This document shows, piece by piece, positions 40,870 to 48,523 of a stretch of DNA of 64,000 nt. The stretch lies in assembly GCA_965208065.1 (NCBI GenBank), contig OZ242313.1, positions 4,402,001 through 4,466,000 of the forward strand. The letters are read 5' to 3'. The translations under genes were made by a program, and so were the position numbers. The notes below the pieces were generated by a model. The model saw only the letters and a program-made list of their open reading frames with translations, had not been told where the DNA came from and made no database searches. Positions within the stretch are counted from its first letter, which is position 1, and every line of letters begins with the position of its first letter. The stretch comes from Bin103 sp002238925. GTDB taxonomy: Bacteria > Spirochaetota > Spirochaetia > SZUA-6 > Bin103.

Positions 40870-41451
40870 ATGTCGAGGCACAGAATCGTCAGCGTCGATG
40901 AGGTACGGACCAGAGCCGAGCAGCAATTCCAACGCGACGGATACCACGCCACATCGATACAGACGCTTGTAGATTGCATCGGAGTCGGACGCGGCAGCAT
41001 ATACGACACCTTCGACAGCAAGCGCGGCCTCTACGTCAGCGCCCTGCGCCGCTACGTCCGATCCCTCGAAGGGCGCTTCCGGGCGCTGCACGACCAGCCA
41101 TCGCCCCGGGCGGCCATCCTGAGCGTGTTCGAGAGCTGGATGAAGGAGTCGCGCGACGGCTGCTTTCTCGTGAACACCTCGGTCGAACTCGCGCCGCACG
41201 ACGGGGAGATCGCGCAGATCGTGGCGAATTCCTTGCAAGAAATCGAAAACGTGTTCGTGCGGTTGATCGGCCAGGGCCAAGCCAGCGGCGAGATCCTTCC
41301 CGCCGTCGATCCGGTACTCACGGCTCGCGGGCTGCTGGCTCTCTACATCACCTTGTGTGTTCTGACACGCTCCGGCAGCGACGAGTCATCCCGGCGCGAT
41401 TTCGCCGGGATGGCCGGCGCAATGCTGACCGATCACAACCGAAGGAAGTGA
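40870..41451 (+). CDS. TetR family regulator
   Basis: About 193 residues. ATG at 40870 follows GGGAG by 7 bases; the longer frame from 40843 uses TTG. The N-terminal helix-turn-helix is VDEVRTRAEQQFQRDGYHATSIQTLVDCIGVGRGSIYDTFDSKRGLYVSAL, with the TetR hallmark GxxxTSIxxLV...GSIYxxFxSK. The C-terminal ligand domain is about 75-190 (GCFLVNTSVELAPHDGEI recalls the TetR_C group). It is convergent with the sensor kinase gene, the stops being three bases apart, so regulation of that operon is possible but not shown. Confidence 0.9.
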   Translation: MSRHRIVSVDEVRTRAEQQFQRDGYHATSIQTLVDCIGVGRGSIYDTFDSKRGLYVSALRRYVRSLEGRFRALHDQPSPRAAILSVFESWMKESRDGCFLVNTSVELAPHDGEIAQIVANSLQEIENVFVRLIGQGQASGEILPAVDPVLTARGLLALYITLCVLTRSGSDESSRRDFAGMAGAMLTDHNRRK

Positions 41452-41453
41452 AA

Positions 41454-42911
41454 TCAAGGACGTGTATGGTTGGTCTCTTTGTTCCTCTGAAGGGTAATGC
41501 GGACGGTGGTTCCCTGGTTCGGGCCGCCGCTGGAAGTGGTGATGGTCCCGGCGTGGGCGCGAACGATCGCGCGCGCGATTGACAGGCCCAGTCCCGAGCC
41601 GCCCGTCGCGCGCGTGCGAGATTCGTCGCTGCGATACAAACGGTCGAACACGTGCGGCAGGTCGTCTGCCGCGATTCCCGCGCCGTCGTCCGTTACCGTG
41701 ATCGTTATCCCACCGTTGGCCGTCCCGGCCGCGACGATCGTGATCCGCCCGCCGGGCCCGGTGTGCTGCAGCGCGTTCTGCACCACGTTGCCGAGCGCCT
41801 GGCTCATCCGCATCGGGTCCAGCTCCAGCGCCGGCAGCCCCGGCGCCGCCTGCAGCTTCAGGGCGACCTCCCCCATGCGCGCCCGCGGCTGCCACCGCTG
41901 TTGCTCGCTCTCCAGCAGTTGCTCCATCGCAACCGGCTCCCGGCTCAGCCTCAGGTCCCCGGAGTCCGTCTCCGCCAGCCAGTTCAGGTCCCGCACCAGG
42001 TTCGCGAGCAAGGTCACTTCTCCGATAATCAGCTCAGCCGCCTCGTCCGGCTCCTGCAACTCGTCGCGCAGCCCTTGCGCCTCAAGCCGGATTACCGCCA
42101 GCGGCGTGTTCAGTTCATGCGACAGATCGTGGATCAGCCGCCTCCTCACATCCTTTTGGGTGTTCAGGGCGTTGGTCATCCGGTTGAACGCATCACTCAT
42201 CTGGCCCAGCTCGTCTTCCGACGTCACCGGCAGCAGCGTGCTGTCTTCTTCGCCCTGCTCGATCCTCTTGGCGGCGGCGGTCAGGAGCGTCACCGGCGCC
42301 GTGATGCGGCGTGCGATCCAGGCCGCCACCCCCAACGCCGCCGCGGCGAGCAGTACCCCTCCGAGCGCCGTGGTGCTGAGCATGCCGCGCAGAAACCCGT
42401 GCAACTCGGTGGCAAGGAACTCGCGTTCCACGTCCACGTACACATAGCCCACCGTCCGACCGGTGCCCCGGTCGACCACGGTCGCGCGCTTGCCGCCCAG
42501 CGCCGGCGCCCGCGCCCCCGGCCGCAGCCGCGCCAGGTTGTCCCGGATCACGGCTCCGCCGTCCGCGACCACCACGATCCTGATGCGGTCGATGTGGAAC
42601 GCCGACTCCTCGGCCCCGTCGCCGCGCTCCCGCCGCTCGCCGCGCCCCTCCTCGTGCTCGCTCTCCGGCACATACAGGTAGCCTGCGTCCGCCAGCGCCC
42701 GGTCCACCGTCGCCCAGCCCGCCGAAGCGGTGTACTCGCGGCTCAGGTGGCGCGCAACGTGCTCAGCCTCCACCACCGCGAGTTGCGCCACGAACCCATC
42801 CAGTTGGCTCTGCGTCACGTAGTAGCCGATCGCTACGCTCAACACCACGGTCAACACCACGATGAGCACGAACGCCCGCAGAATGCGACCGTGCAGCGAC
42901 CCCGCCCGCAT
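41454..42911 (-). CDS. Sensor histidine kinase (membrane)
   Basis: About 485 residues. The ATG at 42909-42911 is used; a GTG two codons upstream (42917) overlaps the regulator stop and has GGAG nearer, so the start is uncertain. One membrane helix at 13-35 and another near 185-205 flank a periplasmic part of about 140 residues (EEGRGERRERGDGAEESAFHI), followed by HAMP, HisKA (IHDLSHELNTPLAVIR) and HATPase with N, G1 and G2 boxes (NVVQNALQHTGPGG, DDGAGIAADDLPH, GGSGLGLSIA). It pairs with the PhoB-type regulator encoded just upstream. Confidence 0.92.
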   Translation of the reverse strand: MRAGSLHGRILRAFVLIVVLTVVLSVAIGYYVTQSQLDGFVAQLAVVEAEHVARHLSREYTASAGWATVDRALADAGYLYVPESEHEEGRGERRERGDGAEESAFHIDRIRIVVVADGGAVIRDNLARLRPGARAPALGGKRATVVDRGTGRTVGYVYVDVEREFLATELHGFLRGMLSTTALGGVLLAAAALGVAAWIARRITAPVTLLTAAAKRIEQGEEDSTLLPVTSEDELGQMSDAFNRMTNALNTQKDVRRRLIHDLSHELNTPLAVIRLEAQGLRDELQEPDEAAELIIGEVTLLANLVRDLNWLAETDSGDLRLSREPVAMEQLLESEQQRWQPRARMGEVALKLQAAPGLPALELDPMRMSQALGNVVQNALQHTGPGGRITIVAAGTANGGITITVTDDGAGIAADDLPHVFDRLYRSDESRTRATGGSGLGLSIARAIVRAHAGTITTSSGGPNQGTTVRITLQRNKETNHTRP

Positions 42912-42913
42912 GC

Positions 42914-43591
42914 TCACGCCTGCTCCGGCACGAACCGGTAACCGGCTCCATACACTGTCTGGATGGGCTGGCGTCCAGCCACGCCGAGCTGCTTGCGCAG
43001 CCGCAGGATGTGGTTGTCGACCGCACGTTCGTAGGCGTCGAAGTCCTCTCCGAACGCCAGTCCTATCAGCCGCTCGCGGCTCAGCACCTGGTGCGGATGC
43101 CGCATGAACGCGGCGAGCAGCGCGAACTGGGCGCTGCTCAGTTCGATTGTCCGTCCTTCCACCGTCACCCGACGGGTGGTTTCGTCGATCGTGATCCCGC
43201 CCAGGGTCAGCACCCGCTGCACGGTGTCCCCGACACGGCGCAACACCGCCTTGGCGCGCGCCACCACTTCGTCTGCATCGAACGGCTTCACCACGTAGTC
43301 GTCCGCGCCGCAGTCCAGTCCGGCGATGCGGTCGGCGTGGGTTCCGCGCGCGGTGAGCATGATAATCGGTACCGCCGATTCGCGCCGCAGGATGCGGCAT
43401 ACCTGCATCCCGTCGAGCCCCGGCAGCATCAGGTCAAGCACGATCAGGTCGGGCCGGCCGGCACGGGCCAGGGTAAGGCCGGTGCGCCCGTCGTGCGCCA
43501 CTTCCGCGCGGTACCCCACCTGTTCGAAGCGGACCTTCAGCCAGCGCGCGATCCGCGGCTCGTCTTCGATGATCAGAACCGAATGCCGCAT
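42914..43591 (-). CDS. OmpR/PhoB-type response regulator
   Basis: 225 residues from the ATG complementary to 43589-43591 after GAGG. Receiver: IIEDEPRIARWLKV, phospho-acceptor in DLIVLDLMLPGLDG, K in DDYVVKPFDADEV. DNA-binding winged helix: ITIDETTRRVTVEGRTIELSSAQFALLAAFM...QVLSRERLIG, ending TVYGAGYRFVPEQA. Stop and kinase start are adjacent. It is the third gene of a run with two small membrane proteins upstream, probably all one operon. Confidence 0.94.
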   Translation of the reverse strand: MRHSVLIIEDEPRIARWLKVRFEQVGYRAEVAHDGRTGLTLARAGRPDLIVLDLMLPGLDGMQVCRILRRESAVPIIMLTARGTHADRIAGLDCGADDYVVKPFDADEVVARAKAVLRRVGDTVQRVLTLGGITIDETTRRVTVEGRTIELSSAQFALLAAFMRHPHQVLSRERLIGLAFGEDFDAYERAVDNHILRLRKQLGVAGRQPIQTVYGAGYRFVPEQA

Positions 43592-43631
43592 CGGGCCTCG
43601 TGATACTGCCGCGCCATCGGGGTCACGCCGG

Positions 43632-44162
43632 TTACTCCTCGGTCGAGCCTGCAGCACCCCGGTCGTAGCGGACCGCGGCTGTTCTGTCTGCGTGGATGAT
43701 CGAAACGTACACCGTTGCATTTTCCCCGAGTCGGCACGTAGCGCCGATAGTATCGACCAAGTTGACCGTCCGGTACCGGCCAGACCCGTCGCGGACCAGC
43801 TCCACATGCAGACCCACCACGTATTCGGATGCGTCGGCAAGAAGCGTACCGGACGCGAATGGAAGGAGGACGAGGCACCGTTCGATGAGAACCCCGCCAT
43901 GCTCCGTTCCCGGCTCCTGCGGGTAGAGTCTGCTGAGCAGAGCAGCGCCGCTGCGGGCAACAACGAGTTCGCCATTGCTGTCGAAACCATACTCGAATCC
44001 GCGGCCCTCCAGATTGGAGGATATCAGGAAAAGAAGCCCTGTCGCCGCAGCGACCAGAAGCGTGGCGGTGGACAGGGCCAACAAGACAATATCCTTGGCG
44101 CCAACACGATGTGCGTGTCTGATTACCACGTCAGTGGCGCGAATCCGCATGTCCGATCCCAT
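43632..44162 (-). CDS. Hypothetical membrane-anchored periplasmic protein
   Basis: 176 residues. A polar start leads to one membrane helix near 25-47 (IVLLALSTATLLVAAATGLLFLI) and a periplasmic domain with one paired cysteine set (IERCLVLLP, ATCRLGENAT) and many beta strands. Its ATG overlaps the stop of the previous small gene (TGATG). The 40-base gap to the response regulator gene suggests co-transcription. It may be an accessory input protein for the two-component system; no family recognised. Confidence 0.62.
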   Translation of the reverse strand: MGSDMRIRATDVVIRHAHRVGAKDIVLLALSTATLLVAAATGLLFLISSNLEGRGFEYGFDSNGELVVARSGAALLSRLYPQEPGTEHGGVLIERCLVLLPFASGTLLADASEYVVGLHVELVRDGSGRYRTVNLVDTIGATCRLGENATVYVSIIHADRTAAVRYDRGAAGSTEE

Positions 44163-44341
44163 CAGCCGTAGACCGATTCCTCAAGGGCAAGAATTCGCTC
44201 GCCCAGGGTAACGCCGACGGTCAACGTCAGGGCGACACTGGCAAGAAACAGGAACGTTGCCAACAGCAGCACCATTTTCCGCGAAGGACCGGATCTACTG
44301 CGTAGTGGTTGCGTCCTGACTGCCGCCCGGCCGCGTCGCAT
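44162..44341 (-). CDS. Small single-pass membrane protein
   Basis: 59 residues: a basic N-terminus (RRGRAAVRTQPLRSRSG) and one long membrane helix (MVLLLATFLFLASVALTLTVGV), ending with LGERILALEESVYG. Its start ATG (44341-44339) overlaps the stop of the 26-residue reading frame upstream, and its stop overlaps the next start, both as TGATG. This points to strict translational coupling along the operon. Possible role as regulator or anchor for the two-component pair is a guess. Confidence 0.6.
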   Translation of the reverse strand: MRRGRAAVRTQPLRSRSGPSRKMVLLLATFLFLASVALTLTVGVTLGERILALEESVYG

Positions 44342-44421
44342 CACGAGGTTGGCGGCGGACAGATTCGCCTGTCGTCCATGCTGAGCAGCACCACCCCAAC
44401 CTTCCGGAACAGCATGCTCAT
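44341..44421 (-). CDS. Very short reading frame (26 aa) heading the two-component operon
   Basis: The frame begins at the ATG complementary to 44419-44421, with AGGAG 8 bases upstream, a strong ribosome site, and ends in a TGATG overlap with the 59-residue membrane gene. The peptide (MSMLFRKVGVVLLSM, then a polar Pro-rich end) has a short hydrophobic stretch. It could be a real small protein or a translated leader that sets expression of the following genes. Confidence 0.5.
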   Translation of the reverse strand: MSMLFRKVGVVLLSMDDRRICPPPTS

Positions 44422-44548
44422 CTGGCTACTCCTTCGCCCACGCCGCTGACCAACACGGTACGAATCGCATGTGGCGAAATAGCGTTCGTCTTGCTGGCGG
44501 CTGTGGTTATTCCGTGTATTTCCGTAGCGCACATGGCACAAGGCACAA

Positions 44549-44585
44549 GGGACGCGGCGCCCTTGTGAATGAGCGCCGCGTCCCC
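44549..44585 (-). terminator. Stem-loop after the two-domain secreted gene
   Basis: GGGACGCGGCGC at 44549-44560 pairs with GCGCCGCGTCCC at 44573-44584 across a 12-base loop. It sits just past the 3' end of the secreted gene ending at 44616. There is no clear T-run on the minus-strand 3' side, so it could be a terminator or an RNA-stabilising hairpin. Confidence 0.5.
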
Positions 44586-44615
44586 TTGTTGCGTGGCAGG
44601 ACATCGCCGGTGGAC

Positions 44616-45569
44616 TCAGTTGCTGCCACCCTCGCCGCCTGAGCCTTCGCTGCCGCCTTCGCCGCCCTCGCCGCCGCTCTCGCCGCCGCTCTCGCCGCCG
44701 CCGGGCTGCTGGGGTCCGACTTCCGCGTGCGGTACCCATTCCGTGAACCGGGTACCCTCGTCAGGCAGCCACACCGGAATCCACTGGCCCGGCGCCAGGT
44801 CCATCGGCGTGGTCGGCCCAAGCTCGTTGTTGCGGTTGTACAGGTGCACCTCTACCCGGACCTGCTCCAGCGTCGCTCCCGAGATGTTGCCGACCGCGCC
44901 GACAAACGCGCGCGCTTCCGGAACGTAGCCGAGGATCAGCCGCGAGCCCTTGCGCTCTCCGTCGAACACGATGCCGGGCGCCATTCGCGTGCCGCCTTCC
45001 TCGCCGGCACCCCCGGCACCTTCGGCGCCTTCACTGCCGCTCTCGCCGCTACCGCTCTCGCTGCCGCCTGCGCCGCTGCTTTCGCTGGCGCTCTCACCGC
45101 CGGCGCCGTGCTCGGCGCCGCCTTCTCCTCCGCCGGAGGATTGCGGTCCCACTTCCGCGTGCGGGGTCCAGCCGGTGAAACTCTCTCCCGCGGCATCCAG
45201 CCTCACGGCCATGCTCTGTCGCGCCGCCAGGTCCTGCGGTGTCGTCGGCCCGAGCTCGGTGCCGTTCGACAGGTGAACCTCGACCCGGACCTGCTGGAGT
45301 GCCGCGCTGGTGGTGTTCTCCACCGTACCGATGAATGCGCCCGCTTCCTGATCGTAACTCATGATCAGGCGCGCGCCCTTGCGCACTTGGTCGAAGGTCT
45401 CATCTAGCGCCAGCGCGGCGCCGCCCTCTTCGCCAGCTCCGCCGCCTTCGCCCGTCTCCGGACCGCCGGCCTCGCCCGTCTCGGAACTCCCGCCGGCGCT
45501 GCCGATGGTCGCCACCGCCATCAACACGCACAGCGCAGCCGCCAGCCACATCCTCCTGGTAGACATCAT
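44616..45569 (-). CDS. Secreted Gly/Glu/Ser-rich protein with two FxLYD-like domains
   Basis: 317 residues, signal peptide 1-25 (hydrophobic AAALCVLMAVATIGSAG). Two homologous beta domains lie at about 53-145 and 196-288, each with a core of the form FIGTVENTTSAALQQVRVEVHLSNGTELGPTTP...FTGWTPHAEVGPQ. Low-complexity linkers of Gly, Glu and Ser separate and close them. The V-x-G-x-V-x-N-T and V-x-V pattern resembles FxLYD-type domains. Related single-domain proteins are encoded at 45749 and 46514. A conserved leader precedes all three. It is probably an exported surface or matrix protein; the role is unknown. Confidence 0.75.
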   Translation of the reverse strand: MMSTRRMWLAAALCVLMAVATIGSAGGSSETGEAGGPETGEGGGAGEEGGAALALDETFDQVRKGARLIMSYDQEAGAFIGTVENTTSAALQQVRVEVHLSNGTELGPTTPQDLAARQSMAVRLDAAGESFTGWTPHAEVGPQSSGGGEGGAEHGAGGESASESSGAGGSESGSGESGSEGAEGAGGAGEEGGTRMAPGIVFDGERKGSRLILGYVPEARAFVGAVGNISGATLEQVRVEVHLYNRNNELGPTTPMDLAPGQWIPVWLPDEGTRFTEWVPHAEVGPQQPGGGESGGESGGEGGEGGSEGSGGEGGSN

Positions 45570-45669
45570 CGTGTCTCCTCCTCCTGCCGCGGGCCTCCCG
45601 CGGCTGTTTCGAGGCTGATCGCCTCGTTGTCAGCCAAACGGTAGCGGGGGAATGTCACGCAAATATCTC
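45570..45669 (-). promoter_or_regulatory. Shared promoter and two-hairpin leader, copy A
   Basis: Read on the minus strand: a GATATT, 17 bases, CTACCG element lies at about 45640-45669, then 11 bases to hairpin CGAGGC-TGATC-GCCTCG (45610-45626), then hairpin GCCGCGGG-CCT-CCCGCGGC (45586-45603), then GGAGGAGGAG just before the start. The same order occurs before the genes at 45749-46258 and 46514-47053. Confidence 0.7.
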
Positions 45670-45674
45670 AGGCT

Positions 45675-45712
45675 CAAAAAAAGGACGCGGCCCCTGTGAG
45701 AGCCGCGCCCTT
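45675..45712 (-). terminator. Rho-independent terminator of the 169-residue secreted gene
   Basis: On the minus strand, AAGGGCGCGGC pairs with GCCGCGTCCTT over a short loop (stem arms about 45681-45692 and 45700-45712) and is followed by TTTTTTT (complement of 45676-45682). Confidence 0.8.
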
Positions 45713-45748
45713 GCTGCAATCCCGTTCGGGCTTGGTGACCGGAGAGGC

Positions 45749-46258
45749 TCAGCTGCCCCCGCCTTCTCGGCCGGGGCCGTGCTCGCCGCCGGAGCCGGAT
45801 TGCGGGCCCACTTCAGCGTGCGGCGTCCAGCCGGTGAAGCTCTCTCCCGCGGCGACCAACCTTACCGGCCTGCTCTTCCCAGCCGCCAAATCCTGCGGCG
45901 TCGTCGGTCCGAGTTCCGTGCCGTTCGACAGGTGTACTTCGACCCGGACCTGCGGCAGCGTCGCGCTGGTAGTGTTCTTCACCATACCGACAAAGGCTTC
46001 CTGCCCCGCGTCGTACTTCATGACCAGGAGCACACCCTTGCGCACCTGGTCGAAGGTCTCGTCCGGGGTCAGGCGGGTGCCTCCCTCTTCGCCGCCTTCA
46101 TTGCCGTTCTCGCCACCCGGCCCGTGTTCGCCGCCGCCCTCCTGGCCAGGCCGCTCATCGGGACGCTCTCCGCCCCCGGCCATCGCGGTACAACCGCCCA
46201 TCATCGCTACCGCCAAGACCGCTGCCAGCACGGCCGTGAGCGCCTTCCTCGTTTTCAT
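45749..46258 (-). CDS. Lipoprotein with one FxLYD-like domain
   Basis: 169 residues. The signal ends at a lipobox (AMMGGCTA, cysteine near residue 23). A Gly/Glu/Pro-rich stretch (about 28-60) precedes one beta domain (VRKGVLLVMKYDAGQEAFVGM...VRVEVHLSNGTELGPTTPQDL...FTGWTPHAEVG) nearly identical in plan to both domains of the 317-residue protein. The C-terminus is again Gly/Glu-rich. Anchored by lipid, it differs from its secreted relatives. It is divergent from the homologous gene at 46514 and shares its leader type. Confidence 0.75.
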   Translation of the reverse strand: MKTRKALTAVLAAVLAVAMMGGCTAMAGGGERPDERPGQEGGGEHGPGGENGNEGGEEGGTRLTPDETFDQVRKGVLLVMKYDAGQEAFVGMVKNTTSATLPQVRVEVHLSNGTELGPTTPQDLAAGKSRPVRLVAAGESFTGWTPHAEVGPQSGSGGEHGPGREGGGS

Positions 46259-46350
46259 CGTCTTCCTCCTGGGGGTCGCGCCCCCGTGTAGTTCGAGGCA
46301 GCTCTGCCTCGTCTGTGCAAGACGGTAGCGGCAGATTGTCGCACCATTAT
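46259..46350 (-). promoter_or_regulatory. Shared promoter and two-hairpin leader, copy B
   Basis: Read on the minus strand: GATAAT, 17 bases, CTACCG at about 46321-46350, hairpin CGAGGCAG-AG-CTGCCTCG (46294-46311), hairpin GGGGG-CGCGA-CCCCC (46271-46285), then AGGAGGAAG before the start. Element order and spacing match copies A and C. Confidence 0.7.
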
Positions 46351-46409
46351 CCCCACCCCGGAGGAAATCGACGCGCCGGTCCGGGCCGAGGAAGCGGTTT
46401 TCCCACGGT

Positions 46410-46513
46410 TGAGATATTCGTGCGACATTCGGCCGCTACCGTCTCCCATACAACGAGGCGCAACCGCCTCGAAACCAACAACGGGGGAACAGAAACCCCG
46501 AGGAGGAGACGTG
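46410..46513 (+). promoter_or_regulatory. Shared promoter and two-hairpin leader, copy C
   Basis: GATATT, 17 bases, CTACCG at about 46412-46442, then hairpin CGAGGC-GCAACC-GCCTCG (46454-46471), hairpin CGGGG-N9-CCCCG (46482-46500), then GAGGAGGAG before the ATG at 46514. The bases between the two promoter boxes are also conserved with the other copies (GCGACATTC-like). Confidence 0.7.
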
Positions 46514-47053
46514 ATGTCTACCAAGAAGAAGAGGTTGGTGACGGTCCTCGGCGCACTGGTCGCGACCGCCACCATCGCGTGTGTCGCCGTCATTGCCGAC
46601 ACCGGCGAGAGCGGACGTGAGAGTGGCGGCGAGGGCGCCGGCGAGGAAGGCGGGACGCGCATCGCTCCCGACCAGGTGTTTATCCAGGAACGCAAGGGCT
46701 CGCTCCTGATCCTCGGCTACGTCCCCGATGCGCGCGCATTCGTCGGCGTCGTCGGGAACATTTCGGATGCCACCCTGCAGCAGGTGAGGGTCGAAGTTCA
46801 CCTGTTCAACCGCAACAACGAACTCGGCCCCACCGCTCCGGTCGATCTCGCCCCCGGCCAGTGGATCCCGGTATGGCTGCCGGACGAAGGCACCCGGTTT
46901 ACCGAGTGGGTTCCCCATGCCGAAGTCGGCCCGCAATCCGGCTCAGGCGGAGAACGCGGCGGTGAACACGGCGCCGGCGGCGAAGGCGAAGGCAGTGGAG
47001 AGCACGGTTCAGGTGGCGAACACGGTGCCAGTGGCGAAAGCGGCGGCAGGTAG
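46514..47053 (+). CDS. Secreted Gly/Glu-rich protein with one FxLYD-like domain
   Basis: 179 residues, ATG at 46514 behind GAGGAGGAG. Signal peptide about 1-28 (LVTVLGALVATATIACVAVI), then a short Glu/Gly-rich stretch and one domain (GSLLILGYVPDARAFVGVVGNISDATLQQVRVEVHLFNRNNELGPT...FTEWVPHAEVGPQ) closest to the second domain of the 317-residue protein. The C-terminus is a Gly/Glu/His-rich tail (GGEHGAGGEGEGSGEHGSG). A cysteine near residue 24 leaves open lipid anchoring. The role is unknown. Confidence 0.75.
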   Translation: MSTKKKRLVTVLGALVATATIACVAVIADTGESGRESGGEGAGEEGGTRIAPDQVFIQERKGSLLILGYVPDARAFVGVVGNISDATLQQVRVEVHLFNRNNELGPTAPVDLAPGQWIPVWLPDEGTRFTEWVPHAEVGPQSGSGGERGGEHGAGGEGEGSGEHGSGGEHGASGESGGR

Positions 47054-47077
47054 CCAAGCGGCTACCACCGACGGTGC

Positions 47078-47114
47078 AGCAGGCCACTCGGCTTCACGCG
47101 GGTGGCCTGCTTCT
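47078..47114 (+). terminator. Probable rho-independent terminator
   Basis: GCAGGCCAC (47079-47087) pairs with GTGGCCTGC (47102-47110), followed by TTCTC, 25 bases after the stop of the secreted gene. Confidence 0.65.
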
Positions 47115-47162
47115 CGCCACATGGCAACTGACCCACTACGCGCGCCCCCGCTGCCCCGGCTG

Positions 47163-47600
47163 CTATCCCGGTGGGTCTTTCAGCTCAAATGTGCCAAGGT
47201 GATGGGCTCCACACATGCCCGAGATTCCGCCAGTCAATTCATAGGTTCCTTCGGTCTTGGACGTGAAGTTCATCGTGGACTTGAGCGAGCCCCCCAGTCT
47301 CAATCCTATCTTGACGGTGCCCGTCTTGCTGTCCACTCGCTTGTACGACCAATCTGTCAGGTCCGGGAGGTCCACGACAATGTTATTCGGCCCAACCGCC
47401 TTGATGGTCGTCGAATTGACAAACCAAAGCGAAACTACGGTGCCGACCGGTTCGGAACATGCCGTCTTCGATTCTGTCACGACTGTGACCACGACCTTCC
47501 CTTCGATCATCTTGGGAGCGTACGAAACCTGGGTTGCTTTTGGACAGGCAACCAGACCAATCAGCAGCACCATTCCGCCGATTACTTTCAGTGTGCGCAT
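47163..47600 (-). CDS. Hypothetical lipoprotein
   Basis: About 145 residues. The ATG at 47598-47600 follows CAGGAGGTGGT. The signal peptide ends with a lipobox (LIGLVACP, cysteine near residue 19). The mature part is a beta-rich domain of about 120 residues (VVTVVTESKTACSEPVGTVVSLWFVN...TMNFTSKTEGTYELTGG) with further cysteines that may pair. No family recognised. A small basic ORF precedes it by 22 bases on the same strand, so they may be co-transcribed. Confidence 0.7.
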   Translation of the reverse strand: MRTLKVIGGMVLLIGLVACPKATQVSYAPKMIEGKVVVTVVTESKTACSEPVGTVVSLWFVNSTTIKAVGPNNIVVDLPDLTDWSYKRVDSKTGTVKIGLRLGGSLKSTMNFTSKTEGTYELTGGISGMCGAHHLGTFELKDPPG

Positions 47601-47622
47601 ACCACCTCCTGGCGCGCGTTCG

Positions 47623-47910
47623 CTACCGTCTTTGGCGCTCGCGCTTCCTGTCAATTCCGACATGCTGGCGAGCCTTCCGCCTGGCGTCGTGCCACCGATG
47701 GGCGGACAGCACGATGTGGCAGCTATCGATCAGTTGAATCACCCAGATCGAGGATCTGGGTGCGGTCCGCCACAGGTGCGCGATGCGCTTCCCGCGCCGG
47801 TAGTCCAGTACCAACGCGCCGCGCCGCGCCACCGTGGCCACGAGCAGGCTCGCCCGCCACTTCCGCATCCGTAACATCGGCGCGGTCAACCAACCTCGGC
47901 GCCATAGCAT
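47623..47910 (-). CDS. Small basic hypothetical protein
   Basis: 95 residues, very Arg-rich (MLRMRKWRASLLVATVARRG, RIAHLWRTAPRSSIWVIQLI, ending HVGIDRKRERQRR). It overlaps the 3' end of the zinc-finger gene by 25 bases. The start could be any of three near-N-terminal ATGs. Composition is not typical of a shadow frame but no family is recognised; an RNA- or DNA-binding role would fit its charge. Confidence 0.35.
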   Translation of the reverse strand: MLWRRGWLTAPMLRMRKWRASLLVATVARRGALVLDYRRGKRIAHLWRTAPRSSIWVIQLIDSCHIVLSAHRWHDARRKARQHVGIDRKRERQRR

Positions 47911-48398
47911 TGCTCGTGCAATGCCACATCGACGCGCGCCGCACCGCCGCGTACCCGGCGATACCGCTTGCCAACTGCGATCTCTCCACCACAGCGGTAG
48001 CAGATGTGTGCCTTTTGGGCGGTGGTCTCCTTGCTACGGCCGCGCTCGATCAGCCACCGTACCGAGTCGGCTTCCGCGTCTTCGACTACGGCCATCTCCC
48101 GCGCGGCGTCCGTGTCCGGCAGGGCAGCGCGGCACGATGCGCAGTAGTCGTGGTAGGCGTCGATCTCCAGCACTTCGCTCGTGCTTCGCTCGTAGTTCCG
48201 TACCGCGCTCCAATTCCGGCGCCGTGCCCTCGGGCGCAGGTTGCAGAGCGGGCAAATCAGGTCGCCCCTCGACACGGGAAGAAAGTTCACAACCGCGTGT
48301 GTACGAACTGTGGCTCTTGCGGTCGATTCAGTATTTCTTTCGGGGTTTTGCGACCAGCGATCCGTGTTCTCGGCGGCCAGCGCGTTGGCGACCACCAA
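47886..48398 (-). CDS. Hypothetical protein with several zinc-finger cysteine pairs
   Basis: Up to 170 residues. It contains ICPLCN, DYCASC and ICYRCGGEI pairs that look like two or three zinc sites. The upstream end is uncertain: the longest frame begins with TTG and the first cysteine motif appears about residue 49, so a start at a GTG near 48290 is quite possible. The C-terminal part (CGGEIAVGKRYRRVRGG) is a knuckle type often found in nuclease- or phage-linked proteins, but no HNH motif is evident. Confidence 0.45.
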   Translation of the reverse strand: MVVANALAAENTDRWSQNPERNTESTARATVRTHAVVNFLPVSRGDLICPLCNLRPRARRRNWSAVRNYERSTSEVLEIDAYHDYCASCRAALPDTDAAREMAVVEDAEADSVRWLIERGRSKETTAQKAHICYRCGGEIAVGKRYRRVRGGAARVDVALHEQCYGAEVG

Positions 48399-48434
48399 GG
48401 CAACGCACTACAGCGTAAACTTGGCGCATTTTTC

Positions 48435-48464
48435 TTGACAAAATGAGTGTCCATTCGGTAGCAT
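48435..48464 (+). promoter_or_regulatory. Candidate promoter of the fused sensor-regulator gene
   Basis: TTGACA (48435-48440), 18 bases, TAGCAT (48459-48464). Transcription would start about 48471, downstream of the first ATG in that frame (48443), which supports the GTG at 48524 as the real start. Confidence 0.45.
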
Positions 48465-48523
48465 CAGCCAACGTTCTTGCCCTCTTGGCTTCCTTGTTGG
48501 TACGGACGCGGGAGGGATCACCA

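Noticed and set aside
44640..44710. Regular 12-base GC-rich repeats resembling a CRISPR or satellite
   Set aside because: They are codons for Gly/Glu/Ser runs inside the secreted protein; no spacers or repeat-spacer structure.
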